Below are positions 1 through 10,724 of a stretch of 64,000 nt of DNA, in pieces; within the stretch, counting starts at the first letter, position 1, and every line of letters starts with the position of its first letter. The stretch is from assembly GCA_019918135.1 (NCBI GenBank), contig WBZZ01001465.1, positions 1-64,000 on the forward strand, in the 5' to 3' direction. The notes under the pieces are model-generated. The model searched no databases, had not been told where the DNA came from, and worked only from the letters and a program-made list of their open reading frames with translations. The position numbers and the translations under genes are program-made. This DNA comes from Paulinella micropora. Its lineage: Eukaryota > Cercozoa > Imbricatea > Euglyphida > Paulinellidae.

Positions 1-1508
1 CGAGCCATGGCTTCGACAGGGCGCCGTCGGGTCGTGAGGCTATTGTTCACCTGGGACATTGACCACCGCCCACCCATCCGCCGCAGGGATGCGCTGGAGC
101 ACGGTGCGCAAGATCTGCGGAAACTCCGCGGAAATATGAAAAGTAGAAAAAAAATTTTTTTTGGATGCGTTTGCACGCACATACAAGGGACGACGGGGGT
201 GACAAGGGGCAAGGGGAAAGGAGGGGGGGAGGGGAGGAGCACTCCCCTCCCCTTCCCTCCTCCCCTTCCCTCCTCCCCTTCCTCTTTCTCTTTCCTCTTT
301 CTCCCTCCTCTTTGCCTTCCCCTTCCCCCTTCCCCGGTCTGTTTTTTTGGTTGTCTGGCAAAAAAAAAAATGTTTTTTCCTGATTTCATATTTTTCATAT
401 TTTCCAGACCTTGCGTACGGTGGCAGAGCCTTGGCTCCGACAGGGCGCCATCGGGGTTGTGAGGCTTTTGTTCACCTGGGACATTGACCGCCGCGCATCC
501 ATCCGCGAAGCCTGCCCCTCCCCCTTTGGCGCCCCCTCCCACCCCACTCCTATATCCAAAGATCCTTTCTGCCTCTCTCCCCCTTGCCCCAGTGCCAAGT
601 GTAAGACTTTGTCGAGCTTTAATTCAGCGTGATTTACAACTTCTTGGCGCGCTCCTTCACCCTGACAGGGAAGGGGGGGAGATGCATAGACATATCGTGC
701 TTGCCCCTCCCTGCCTCCTTCCCTCTCCTAGTTCTCAGTGCCAAGATTAAAAACTTTGCCAGGAATTTTTTTATTTTGTAAATTCTTAGCGCGCCCCTGC
801 CCTCCCCTTTCCTCGCCCGCCCCCCCTGTTCTCAGCGCCAAGTGTAAGACCATCGAGCTTTAATAAAAAAAATTGCACTTTCTTGGCGCACTCTCTCTCC
901 CCCCTCCCCTTTGCCTTCCCCTTACTTCTTCCCCGGTCTGTGTTCTTTGGTTGTCGGGCAAATTTTTTTTTCCTAATTTCATATTTTTCATATTTCCGCA
1001 AAATCTTGCGCACGGAGGCCGAGCCATGGCTCCGACAGGGCGCCGTCGGGGTCGTAAGGCCCTTGTCCACCTAGTACACATGACCACCGCCCCGTCCATC
1101 CGCCGCGGAGTCGCGCTGGAGCACGGTGCGCAAGATCTGCGGAAACAGCATTCTGTACTTTCTTTCTTTAGTAAAAGTCGGCGGGCCGGGCCGTGTCAAT
1201 ATGGACAAGTGGGAAGTAATCTCTATTGGAAAATGCGTAGAAAATCGATACGGCAAAAAAAAGAAATCGCCAACAGCAACAAAGGTTGTAGAGAGAGATG
1301 CCAAGATTAAAGCTTTGTCAAGAATTTTTTTATTAATTTTTTTGTACATTCTTAGCGGTGCCCAAGGATGAAGCTAAGGGCGCACAATATTGGTTGTAGG
1401 CGGCAGATATGGGTTCCGCCTTTGCACGAGAGTCTCTGGCCACCTATGTCGAATCGTGACCCTCCGTGTAGTATATAGCTACGCGGCCAGATTTCTGCGG
1501 TGAAGGGA
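1..1508. repeat. Left repeat region, interleaved repeat families
   Basis: No convincing gene lies here. The stretch is built from pieces that recur through the first 12 kb. One is a block of about 125 bp containing GACAGGGCGCCGTCGGGG and a conserved CATTGACCACCGCC (copies near 3-103, 419-512 and 1012-1130). Another is a TTTGTCGAGCTTTAAT block followed by CTTGGCGCGC (near 605-655 and 840-890). A third is an AAGATTAAAACTTTGTC block followed by T-rich sequence and CTTAGCGC (near 744-790 and 1300-1350). Long polypyrimidine runs of C and T fill the gaps. Reading frames here are proline/serine or arginine/glycine-rich translations of these runs and are not supported as proteins. Confidence 0.7.
104..418. 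repeat. MITE-like repeat with terminal inverted repeats (copy 1)
   Basis: About 315 bp. It begins GTGCGCAAGATCTGCGGAAA followed by ATATGAAAA, and ends in an imperfect reverse complement of the same (TTTCATATTTTTCATATTTT, then CTTGCGTAC). The interior holds a conserved TTTGCACGCACA motif near the left arm and a polypyrimidine stretch. A second copy with better arms lies at 5810-6111, and single arms are found near 975-1012, 7488-7525 and 8015-8055. It carries no protein and looks like a non-autonomous foldback/MITE element. Target-site duplications are not evident because the flanks are themselves repeats. Confidence 0.6.
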
Positions 1509-2032
1509 TTAGTCCACGTTAGCCAACTTTAGCTCGCTAAGACGGGGCGCCAGCGCAGTCAGCCCCGGCAGCACGAGCTCGCTCCAGGGCCCGTCAGCAA
1601 CCCCTGCTGGATGCCGTAGGATCTTTACTTCTAGGCGGTACAGACCAGCACACACTCTTGGCTGTGCAAAGGCCCAAGCCGCGAGCAGTTGGGCTACCAC
1701 ACGCGGGTGGCCGCGCACAGACAGCCGTCGGACGCTAGTAAAGTACGACAGGACGCTCCGTAGTAGACGCACGTTGGCGTCGCGCAGGGTGTCGCTGGCG
1801 TAGCACAAGTTCAGTGAAGCGTCGGGCTGGGCCTGCGACACGACCTGTGCGGGCAACGGTTGGTGCGCGCCCTGGGTGGCCAAGGCCGCGTGCAAGCCAG
1901 CAGCAACGACACGCGCGCCCCCGCCCTGCGATGTCAATCTCGGCAGGTCTGGCTCAGAGCCTGCAAGTCTTTGCAGCCCAGGCTCAGCGCCAGGTGCTGA
2001 TAAAGTACGCAGTCTCGGTCGAACGCCACCAT
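1509..2032 (-). pseudogene. F-box/LRR-like protein, broken
   Basis: The N-terminus (from the ATG at 2032) has an F-box-like pattern ending DLQALSQTCR. The C-terminal part (about 140 residues) carries leucine-rich segments such as RRLSVRG and LYRLEVKIL, ending LSELKLANVD. F-box proteins recruit substrates to SCF ubiquitin ligases, and short F-box/LRR proteins are common accessory genes of large DNA viruses. The gene is GC-rich, unlike the surrounding repeats, and resembles the remnant at 8880-9710. It looks broken about once. The F-box assignment rests on pattern alone. Confidence 0.4.
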
Positions 2033-2140
2033 CTCTGTCTCGCCCTCACCTCGCTCTCTTTATGTTCCACCAATTCTGGCTGCCCTGGTATGGCTACAAA
2101 AGGCATTTCTGCCGTCAAAACCCTGTACTGTCTCGGGAAC

Positions 2141-3250
2141 TGATATAGCAGAAAAAGGCACTCTTACCGTAAAACCCCTGTATTTTCTAGGAGAATCTCA
2201 TGCACTATTTTCTTTCGTGAGTTTCTAGGGAGGGGGGGGGGAGTTGAGTGCAAACGGCAGTCGTCCTTCCCCCTCCCCCTTCTTTCAACTAGACGAGGGA
2301 ACGGGAGGATACAGAGGACGGGAGGATCAATAGAGCAAGGGGGGGGGGGGGGGAAGCTTCCCTTGCCCCGCCCCCTCTCTTTCCTCCCGTCTCTTTTATC
2401 CTCCCGTTCCCTCTCTCTGTTCTCCTCCCGGTGCATTCTTCGCGGCGGGCGTTTTAGGCGAACTGAGCTAAACTTTTTTTTTCTCTTGCTGGCAGTAAAT
2501 TTAGCGCCCCCAATTCGGCGCCAAATTTGGCGTCAAATTCGTGTGGCGGGAAGTGTGTTTTCCCGGGAAATGATATGGCCGAAAAAGGCGCTCCCGCCGT
2601 AAAACCAGTTTAATTTTCCGGGGAGAATCTCACGCGCTATTTTTTTCCGTGAGTTTTTTTTTGGAGTTGAGTGCAAACGGCAGTCTTCCTCCCCCCTCCC
2701 CCTTTTTCCAACTAGACGAGGGGAACGGGAGGATCAACAGAGCAGGGGGAGGGGAAGTTCCCTTGCCCCCCCCCCTCTTCCCTCCCGTCCATTTATCCTC
2801 CCGTTCCCTCTCTCTGTTCTCCTCCCGGTGCATTCTTCGCGGCCGGCGTTTTAGGCGAACTGAGCTAAACTTTTTTTTTTCTCTTGTTGGCACTAAATTT
2901 GGCGCTAAATTTAACGTCAAATTTGTGTGTCGGGAGGGTGTATGCTTTCCCGGGAGCTGATATAGCCAAAAAAGGCATTCTTACCGTAAAACCAGTGTAA
3001 TTCTCCGGGGAGAATCTCACGCACTGCTTTTTTTCGTGAGTTTTTTGGTGGGAGTTGAGTGCAAACGGCAATCCCTCCGCCTTCTTCCAACCAGAAGAGG
3101 GAACGGGAGGATCAACAAGGGCGGAGTAGGGGGAGGGGAAGTCCCCTTGCCCCGCCCCCCTCTCTTTTCTCTCGTCCCTTTTATCCTCCCGTCTCCTTTC
3201 TCTGACCCCTCCCCCCGCCTTGTACATAGTGACTCTGTGGGCACAGCCAT
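2141..3250 (+). repeat. Tandem array, three units of about 390-430 bp
   Basis: Each unit contains GATATAGCCRAAAAAGGC, then CCGTAAAACCAGTGTAATT, GAGAATCTCACGC, TCGTGAGTTTTT, GAGTTGAGTGCAAACGGCA, a polypyrimidine stretch, CGAACTGAGCTAAACT and a run of related GGCGCYAAATTT half-sites ending in TTTCCCGGGAA. Unit starts are near 2141, 2570 and 2958; the third is truncated. Partial copies lie at 3759-3815 and 8385-8590. The same family returns at the right edge (63,020-64,000) in inverted orientation. No gene is supported here. Confidence 0.7.
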
Positions 3251-3300
3251 TCGACGACGCGTCGTTTCGATCTCGGCAAACTCCTCTCGCGGAACTTAGC
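3220..3300 (+). repeat. Fragment related to the membrane-protein gene at 3.9 kb
   Basis: This short piece, with GACTCTGTGGGCACAGCC followed by GATCTCGGCAAACTC, closely resembles 4046-4120 inside the next gene. It marks a partial duplication that carried a piece of coding sequence next to the tandem array. Confidence 0.5.
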
Positions 3301-3863
3301 TAAAGGACTAGGTTTGTGCATGCTGTTGCGAAAGCTAGAGCTTCTGGAACTTCACCTAATAAAAAAAGACTGCGAACCTGTCGTCTGAGTATGGTTTATT
3401 AAGATTTCCGGCCGTGAGTTAAACCCCCGCACACACAACGTGAATAATTGATTTGGCGCTGACCCCAAGCACCAACCGTCTGGACATGTGCCGAAAGCTG
3501 CGTATTGTGTTAACCCTTGGCGCATCCCGCCAAGATTAGCCTGGAACTGCACAGATGTTCTGGGCTACAGGCTTGAGCAGGGGCTTTTTTAGCGCGCGCC
3601 TGTCCTTCCCGACAGCCTACGACGGCGCCGGCCGGGGTACAGCCCGTATCAGGAATTGGTTCTGTCGGAATACACGAAGCTATCTAATTTTGGTATTAGA
3701 GCCCAGAAGACGGTCCAGCTGATGGGTGATATAGTCGAACTTGAATTTTTTAGGAACTGATATAGCTCAAAAAGGCAGTACCACCGTAAAAACAGTGTAA
3801 CTTTCCGGGAGAAAGAGGACGGGAGGATCAACATCGGCGGAGTAGGGGGGGGGGGGGTTACCC
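3301..3863. other. Spacer with one small minus-strand ORF
   Basis: Mixed-composition spacer. A 66-residue minus-strand frame (3352-3552) contains several cysteines and tryptophan but I recognise nothing in it. A partial copy of the tandem-array unit (GATATAGCTCAAAAAGGCAG) sits at 3759-3815, followed by a polypyrimidine run. No tRNA or other RNA gene was recognised. Confidence 0.4.
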
Positions 3864-4992
3864 TTGCCCGCCCCTCTTTTTTCGTCCCGTTTATTTTATC
3901 CTCCCATTCCCTTCCTCTGTTCTAGGTTGTCTTCTCTCCTCGAGCCTCCCCCGAAACCTAAGCGCCACCGCCGGCGGAGCCTCAGCAGCTGGTCTGATTC
4001 TGTGTGTGTACACTTACTCGAAGAAGACGCTACGCCAACCTTGTACGCCGTGACCCTGTGGGCACAGCCCGTCGACGCGTTGCTGGGCCCAGCCCCGATC
4101 TCTGCGAACCCTCCCGCGGACGCGTGCCAGCCTGGCTACATCCTTTGTTCGCAGTACAAAGGCCGCTGGATCACCGCCGACTCACTGCAGAATTCGCTAG
4201 GTTGTAGCCTGCCAATGATCACCGCTCGCTACGAGGATCTGTTACGGCCGGGAGAAGTCATCGCCACGCATCACTATTCTGTAGATTGTGTGCTGCTGGC
4301 TCCAAATTCGTGCGAGTCCGGGGCGTACAGTACTGGGGGTTTCTGGTAGCAGCGCTGTTGCTGTGCTGCGGTGCTCTGTGCGGTTCGGGTTTCTTGGTAC
4401 AGCACAACTCTCGACTGCGCTGGCGTAAGGAACTCGCGAGCCACCGGCGGAAGAACGGCAAAGAGCTGGTGCGCGTCTTTTGCGACGGAGATGACGATGG
4501 ACGTACGTACTGGCGCCCGCGGAAGTGGCGTGGGCGGCGCGCCCGATGCACTGCGCGGGTTCTGCGACGTGGTCCAGCTGCCTGTGGGCACGACCGAGCC
4601 ACGTTTATTAGTACTTGCAGCTGGTAGAGTGGCTGGTCTGTCTAGTGAGCCAGTCAGGGACTGGACCGCTGCACCAACCCTAGCGCTGAGCCTCATACGC
4701 GCGCAGGAATGGTCGTCCGACGACGCGCTGCGCGTGTATAACTCGTTGGACCCCTGGGCGACGGACGACCGCCCGCTCACACAGAACGTGTTGCTGCCTG
4801 GTCTGTGTCGGGGGCCCTGTTGTGTCTCGCGTGCTGTTCTTCGTGCTGTCGGCCAGACGCGGTTCAGCACTTGTGGCTCGCGCTACTACCCTAACTTTTG
4901 CCGTTTTTACGTATACCTTTAAGTACTGGAGCGAACGCGCCCGGCGAACCCAACAGCAAGAGACAGCTAGAATTCCGCAGCCCACAGCTCAG
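3864..4992 (+). pseudogene. Membrane protein gene, broken
   Basis: GC-rich coding sequence spread over several frames. The first part is a proline/arginine-rich leader followed by about 110 residues with several cysteines (for example CQPGYILCSQYKGRWITA). The middle holds a clear hydrophobic segment (GFLVAALLLCCGALCGSGFL) followed by a basic stretch. The last part is soluble-looking sequence, then a second cysteine-rich hydrophobic stretch. Two membrane segments and many cysteines suggest a membrane-anchored protein of the virus-like region. It appears broken about three times. I do not recognise the family. A short duplicate of part of it lies at 3220-3300. Confidence 0.35.
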
Positions 4993-6285
4993 ACGGTGGG
5001 CGACCATGGCACGGACAGGACGCCGTCGGGGTCGTGAGGCCCTTGTCCACTTGTACAATTGACCATCGCCCGATCCATTCCGCCGTGGGGTCAGTACCGC
5101 CCCGCCGGCACCCTTTTGTGGCCGGCCCCGGGGCCGACCACAAAGGACAGCAGGTCCGCGCCAAACTCGGCTTGATTCAATTTTGTTCCCCGCCTCCCTT
5201 TTTCTTTCTCTCTGCCCCCGCTTTCTTTGAGCCCCCGGGCTCAGGGGCTCAGGGGCTCGAGTGGAGAGAAAAAGGGGGGTGCCCCTCGCCCACTTTGCCA
5301 GGGATTTTTGCCATTAATTTTTTAACATTTTAGCGCGCCCCTGCCTTCTCCCTTCCCTCTCGCTCCCTGTCTTAGACGGGGCGACTAAGACAATCCGCGC
5401 TGCCACCCCCCCCCCCCTCCCTTACCCTCGTCTCTCTCCTTCTCCTAGTTTCTCAGTGCACAGTGTAAAACTGTCGAACTTTAATTCAGCGTATTCTTTT
5501 TCGCACTTTCTCGCGCCCTCCTCCTACCGCTTCCCGTTCTCCGTTCTCAGATGGGGGGGGGGGGGCCAAGGACAGATCGTGCTTTCCCATCCCCTGCCTC
5601 TTTCCTTTCCATCCTAGTTCTCAGTGCCAAGTGAAAGACTTTGTCAAACTTTAATTCAGCCTATTTTTACACAATTTTGGTGCGCCCCCCTGCCTCTTCC
5701 CTCTCTTACTCCCTGCTCTCAAACGGTGGAGGAGTGAGAGGAGACAAAGACAATTTGTGCTTCTTCCATGGCACGACAGGGGCGCCGTTGGGGTTCGTGC
5801 TGGAGCGCGTTTGCGCAAGATCTGCGGAAATAGGAAAAAATATGAAAAGTGGAAAATTTTTTTTATTTTTTTTTAGTGATGCGTTTGCACGCGCAAACAA
5901 AGGACGAGGGGAGAGAGAAGGTAGCAGGGGACACGAGGGAACAGACGTACGAAGGGGGACGGGGGAGCATTCCTCTCCCCCTTCTTCCCCCCCCCCCCCT
6001 TCCTCGCCTTCTCTCTCCTCCCCCTTCCCCCCCCCCGCCCTTTGGTTTTCGGCAAAAAAAAATTGTTTTCCTCTTTTCATATTTTTCATATTTCCGCAAA
6101 ATCTTGCGCACGATGTCCGTGCCATGGTACGGACAGGATGCCGTCGGGATCGTGAGGCCTTGTCTACCTAGTACATTGACCACCGCTCATCCGTCCGCCG
6201 CAGGGGTCAGCACCGCCCCGCCGCACCATTTGCGAAAGCTCCCGGGCCGACCACAAAGGACAAATCTGAGCAGTCCATCCTCTCT
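4993..6285. repeat. Repeat region between 4.99 and 6.29 kb
   Basis: No gene supported. It contains copies of the 125-bp block (4993-5110, 5766-5808 and 6112-6260), a GAGCCC...GGGCTC palindrome (near 5218-5262), the TTTGTC...TTTAATTCAGC block (near 5470-5510 and 5635-5670), polypyrimidine and poly-G runs, and the complete MITE-like copy listed separately. Confidence 0.65.
5810..6111. repeat. MITE-like repeat with terminal inverted repeats (copy 2)
   Basis: About 302 bp. The left arm reads TTGCGCAAGATCTGCGGAAA then TAGGAAAAAATATGAAAAG. The right arm is CTTTTCATATTTTTCATATT then TCCGCAAAATCTTGCGCA, giving arms of roughly 40 bp. The interior has GCGTTTGCACGCGCAAAC, itself a palindrome, and a long polypyrimidine stretch. 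Same family as 104-418. No protein is encoded. Confidence 0.65.
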
Positions 6286-6786
6286 TTGTGTGGAATCGGG
6301 CTGGGTCAGCCAAGAAAGTTTGATGCCTTTATTTGGGCTTGTGAAAAGCTACAGAATTTTATTCTGCCCCAGCTCCTCTGCAAAGAGGCAGAGCTGAGAT
6401 TGCTGAATTTAGATAATCTTCAAAGCCTTTGTTTAGAGAGCGCCAATTGGCGGGTTTCCAGATTGCTAAAGCTACTAACATGGGATTGTGATAAGCTCGA
6501 GACTATCCACCTACCTAAAAACATCTGGTGCAAGAAAGCAGAGTTTCTCTTCAAAGAATTGCCGCTCTTGCAAGATTTCTCCATGCCCCAAGGCTGGGAT
6601 ATCGAAGAGCTCACTGTGATTTTTGCACAATGCCCCAATTTGCAGAGCTTTACCGTACCGCCAGGTTTCAAGTGCCGCAGGAAGTTCACTCTGGATTTTT
6701 CGTGGAACATTAACATGCCTACACTTAACCTGCCCAAACTTTCTGGCCAACGAAATGGTGCAAAAGATTGGTTGTACGTCGGCTAA
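6286..6786 (+). pseudogene. Leucine-rich-repeat-like protein, N-terminus missing
   Basis: The open frame encodes 166 residues in a regular pattern of C-x-x-L-x-x-L/F-x-L-P units, for example CEKLQNFILP, CDKLETIHLP and CPNLQSFTVP, about one per 26-30 residues, as in cysteine-containing leucine-rich repeats. The same style is seen in the intact gene at 27,286-28,692 (CTRVQTFTLP and CPSLTDI), so the two may belong to one family. No ATG is at a sensible place and a repeat abuts the 5' side, so this is a partial gene. Such repeats usually mediate protein binding; the partner is unknown. Confidence 0.45.
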
Positions 6787-8879
6787 AGACAAACGCGAGT
6801 CCCCAAAGTACAGCCATTACGGCGCGATTGCGAACACGGCGAATTGGAGCTAATGCCCCCGACAGTGGGCGCCGGAGCACACAAAAAGCTTAGTGCTCAG
6901 TGACAAGTGTAAGACTTTGTCGAGCTTTAATAAAGAAAAATTCACACATTCTTGGCGCCACCCCCCCCCCCTCCTCTCTTAATTCTCAGTGCAAGATTAC
7001 AACTTTATCAATGAATTTTTTATTTTTTTAATACATTCTTAGCGCGCCCCCCGCCCCTTCCCCCTTCCCCCTTCTCCCTCCCGCTTCCGATTCTCAGACG
7101 GGGGACTAAGACAATTCGTGCTTCCTCCTCCCCTGCCTCATCCCTCTCCCGCTCCTAGTTTCAGTGTCAAGTGTAAGACCGTCGAGCTTCAATTCAGCGT
7201 AATTTCGCGCTTTCTTGGCGCCCCCCTCTCTCTGTCCTTCCCTCTCTTAACTTTCAGTGCCAAGATTAAAACTTTGTCGAGAATTTTTGATTCTTTTGTA
7301 TTTTTTTCGCGCGCTCCTGACCTCCCCCTTTCCTCTCCCGCTCTGTTTTCAGACGGGGGGAGAGACAAAGACAATTCGTGCTTCTCCCATGGGCACAGAC
7401 AGGCGCCGTCGGGGGCCGTGAGTCCCTTGTCCACCTGGTACATTGACCACCGTCCACACATCCGCCGCAGGGTCGTGCTGGAGCACGGTGCGCAAGATCC
7501 GCGGAAATAGCAAAAATATGAAAAGTTGAATTTTTTGTGTGGAATTTGTTTGTACACGCAAACAAGGGCGAAGGGGAGAGAACGAGGGGGGGATGGGGGA
7601 AGCACGGATTGTAATAGCCCCCCCGTCTGAGAATCGGAAGCGGGAGAGGAAAGGGAGGAAGGGGCGCGCCAAGAATGTACAAAAAAAATGTAATAAAAAA
7701 AGTCTCGACAAGGGAGAAGGAAAGAGGGGGGGACTAGTGAAGCGTTGCATGTATGTATTTCTTTTAGCTTCTGCGCCCTTCCCCTCCCCTTTCCTACTCC
7801 TTGAGCCCCCCTGAGCTCAGTGGCATCTTGCTAGTTTTGTTTTACTTCTGCCTCTTGCTCTTTGAGCTTTTCGGGCTCAGAGGGGAGTAGAGGGGAGGGA
7901 GGCACAAGACGAATTTAAAGGAGAGAGGGGGGGGCGCCATGGAGAAGGGCACCCCCCCTTCCCCTTCTTCCGCTCCCCGTCTGTTTCTTTGGTTGTTGGG
8001 CAAAAAATTTTTTTTTCCTCTTTTCATATTTTTCATATTTCCGCAAAATCTTGCACACTGTGGCCGAGCCATGGCACGGACAGGACTCCGTCGGGATAGG
8101 AAGGAGGTCAAAGACAGAATGTGCTTGCACCTCCCTTTCCCTCTCCCTCTCCCAGCTCTCAGTGCCAAAGTCTCGATTTTGTCGAAACTGTGGAGAATTT
8201 TTTTATTAATGTTTTGTACACCGGCAAAGCGCGTCCCTGCCCTTTCCCTCCTAGTTCTCTTGTCAAGCTTTAATTTAGCGTATTTTTACAATTCCTTGCG
8301 CGCGCTCCCTCTTCTCCCTTGTTGAGACTCCGGTTGAACGAGTTCTGGAGGATTTTTTGGTACTTTCTTGATGGCGCTTTTAGCGAAGGCGGCTTGGCGG
8401 TCTGTGCATGTGATATGGTCGAAAAAGGCAGCGTTTCCAGGCTTTTCTGGCAATACCGCATTTTCGGCCATATCATTTCAGGCGCACACATATGCAAATT
8501 TACCGGAAAAGGCAGTGCTTCCAGGTTTTTCCGGTAAAACTGCTTTTTTTAGCTATATCACTCCGAAAATTTGACCATATCACACACCCCCCTCTTTGAG
8601 GAGCAGGGCGGGAAAGGGAACGGAGGGGGCAGAGAACGAGGCGTCTCTCTCCCCTCTCTTACGTTAACGGTGCTGCGGCAGGTACGACAAGTAGGGCGGG
8701 GGTCTGCTGCCCCTCTCCCCACACCTCCTTTCCCTCCCCCGTCTGTTTCTTTGGTTGTCGGGCAAAAAAAACTTTTTTTCTTTTTTTCATATTTCTTTGA
8801 CCTTGTGCAAAAAATGTACAAATTTTTTTTAAATAAAATCCTTGACAAAAGTTTTAAGACACTGAGGCGCAATCTGTAC
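6787..8879. repeat. Repeat region between 6.8 and 8.9 kb
   Basis: No gene supported. Repeats seen: the TTTGTCGAGCTTTAAT block (near 6915, 7180 and 8258), the AAGATTAAAACTTTGTC block (near 6990, 7262 and 8165), the 125-bp block (7385-7485 and 8060-8105), solo arms of the MITE-like element (7488-7525 and 8015-8055), GCTTCTGCGCCC next to GAGCCC palindromes (7770-7880), and polypyrimidine/polypurine runs. The 8385-8590 hairpin is listed separately. Confidence 0.65.
8385..8590. repeat. Inverted-repeat copy of the GATATGGYC...AAAAAGGCAG family
   Basis: The left part reads GATATGGTCGAAAAAGGCAG, the right part AAACTGCTTTTTTTAGCTAT followed by ATCAC, so the ends are roughly reverse complements. Two internal repeats of GGAAAAGGCAGTGCTTCCAG type lie between. 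It relates to the tandem array at 2.1-3.3 kb and to the right edge of the window (63,475-63,565 and 63,925-64,000), where the same half-sites face one another. Confidence 0.55.
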
Positions 8880-9710
8880 CAGCAATGTCAACGGGGGTCG
8901 TGTTGCCAAATTTAGCCCCCGGCACCGACGGTCGCCTGCTAGCAGGTTTTCCGTGCGTACGGTTACTAGCCGCCACCAGCGGTCTTCGTCGAAAGCACCC
9001 AGCACGGCGGTTGAGAGGCCGTTCAGGAGCCGCGACGCCACCGTTGCACGGGGCCCGCATGCAGCTGTACAAAGGCCCCGAGCCGCCGCGGCTGGGCGAA
9101 GCACGCAAGAGCGTGTAGCTGCCCCTGACGTAGGCCGACATTTGCGCCTGCGCGCTGCGCCTGACGTTTCGTTCGCAGAGGAAGGACACGTGAGCATGGA
9201 CAATTACTGGTAGGCGGCAGAGCGCGCGCAGCAGTCTGTTCTGCAGTTCTATCAAAGGCCAGGGGTCGCGCTGGCTCCGTCTGATAAAGTGATGAATGTA
9301 GCCACACAAGTTGAACGACAGGAAACGAAAGACGGGCGGTGGCCGCGGCGGGTCAGGCAACACCTTTTCCCAGCGCCTAGCCCAACGTCGCAGGCGCGAC
9401 CTGTCGCCCAGCACCGAGCGCCGACAGGTCGCCAGGCAGGGCCGCGTGCCGCGAACCAATGTTCAGCAGCTCCAGGTCCAGCCAAGGGGGTCTAGTCCCG
9501 CCTGGCAGCAGCAGCGCTGCCAGTCGTTGCAGCGAGCCGCGCGACAGCCCCGGAAAGTGCTCGGCGCCAGGCTCAATCGCTAGCTGGTTCTGGCAGGCCG
9601 ACACCCCGGAGCTTGTACGCCGTTAGCGCGGGAGTAAGCTCCGGTGCCCAATTCAACCCCGAGCCCGGCCAAACCATCACGTCGTCTGGCTCTTGTAGTT
9701 GCGATCTGGG
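8880..9710 (-). pseudogene. F-box/LRR-like gene remnant, broken
   Basis: GC-rich minus-strand sequence with coding-like stretches in more than one frame. A leucine-rich piece (LDLELLNIGSRHAALPGD) comes first, then a segment rich in Leu, Cys and aromatic residues (FRFLSFNLCGYIHHFI and LQNRLLRALCRLPV). The composition and leucine spacing resemble the remnant at 1509-2032, so it is probably a relative. It appears broken about two or three times. The family assignment is an inference. Confidence 0.3.
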
Positions 9711-9868
9711 TTTTGTCAAAGATTTTTTATTAATTTTTTTTGTACATTCTGGGCTAAGCTTGGAAAACCTACCGCCCCCTTTCCTTGTGACGTAAGCACA
9801 CGCTCACTTTGTCGAAGACTACAAATGCAAAACTTTGTTGAGAGATTTTTTAAATTAAATTTCTTTTG

Positions 9869-10068
9869 TAGCTTCTGCGCCCTTCCCCTCCCCCCTTCCC
9901 CTTGTTCTTTGAGCCCCCGGGCTCAGGGGCTCAGAGCGGGGAGGAAGAAAAAAAAGGGGGGGGCGCCCCCCCCCACTCTCCTTCTTTTTCCCTTTCACTT
10001 GAGCCCCCTGAGCCCGGGGGGCTCAAAGAACAAGGGGAAAGGAGAGGGAAAGTGCGCGGAAGCTACAA
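9869..10068. repeat. Foldback element (large loop)
   Basis: Begins GTAGCTTCTGCGCCCTTCCC and ends in an imperfect reverse complement (GGAAAGTGCGCGGAAGCTAC). Internal arms carry TTGTTCTTTGAGCCC and GGGCTCAAAGAACAA. The loop contains a GGGGGGGGCGCCCCCCCC palindrome. Same family as 12,099-12,198 and the inverted copy near 62,550-62,740. Confidence 0.65.
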
Positions 10069-10675
10069 CAAAAAAATAAATACATGAAACGCCTCCACTA
10101 AGCACACCCCCCCGCCTCATCCCTGTCCAAGCTCTCAGACGGGGGGGGGGGGGTGTGGGGCTAAACATAGAGCTGTACCTCTCCCCCCCTTTCCCCTTCC
10201 CTCTTAATCTCCTAGTTTTCACTGCCAAGTGTAAGAATTTGTCGAGCTTTAATAAAAAATTTTATTTTCTTGGCGCGCGCCCCTTCCCCTCCCCCCCCCT
10301 TCCTCTTCTTCTTTCCCCCTTTCATTTCCCCGTCTGTTTTGCACGCGCAAAACAAGGGGCGAGGGGAGGGGGAAGGGGGGGCGTATAGCAGGGGACAAGG
10401 GGAACAAGAGGAATTAAAGGGGGGGGGGGGGGGGGGCGGAGGGAAAGCACTCCCCTTTCCCTTCCTTCCTCCCCTTTGTCTTCATCCCTCCCCAAGAAAG
10501 TGTGCTTGATTTTGTTCCCTATCCTCCCTTTTTTTTCTCTAGCTCCAAAACAAAGTTTGCCTATTTTTACTTTCCCTCTAGAGCCACAAATTTAACCTTG
10601 TCACTTTGTGACCAGGTACAGACCTGCCTTTGGCTTTTATGGCCCCTGTCTCGACTACAAACTCCGTCTAAGTCC

Positions 10676-10724
10676 TGGGGGCAAGGCCCCCGAGCCCCCC
10701 TTTCAGCCCGCGCCAGCGTGCTGG
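10676..10724 (+). repeat. Dispersed palindromic unit, copy 1
   Basis: GGGGGCAAGGCCCCC followed by GAGCCCCCCTTT and then the CAGCCCGC...GCGTGCTGG hairpin. This matches the two-part layout of the other copies. It lies in a 435-bp open frame that I do not support as a gene. Confidence 0.6.

Noticed and set aside
165-383. Proline/serine- and arginine/glycine-rich open frames in the first 12 kb
   Set aside because: They are translations of polypyrimidine or polypurine runs and repeat copies, occur on both strands at once, and have no conserved start or independent composition.
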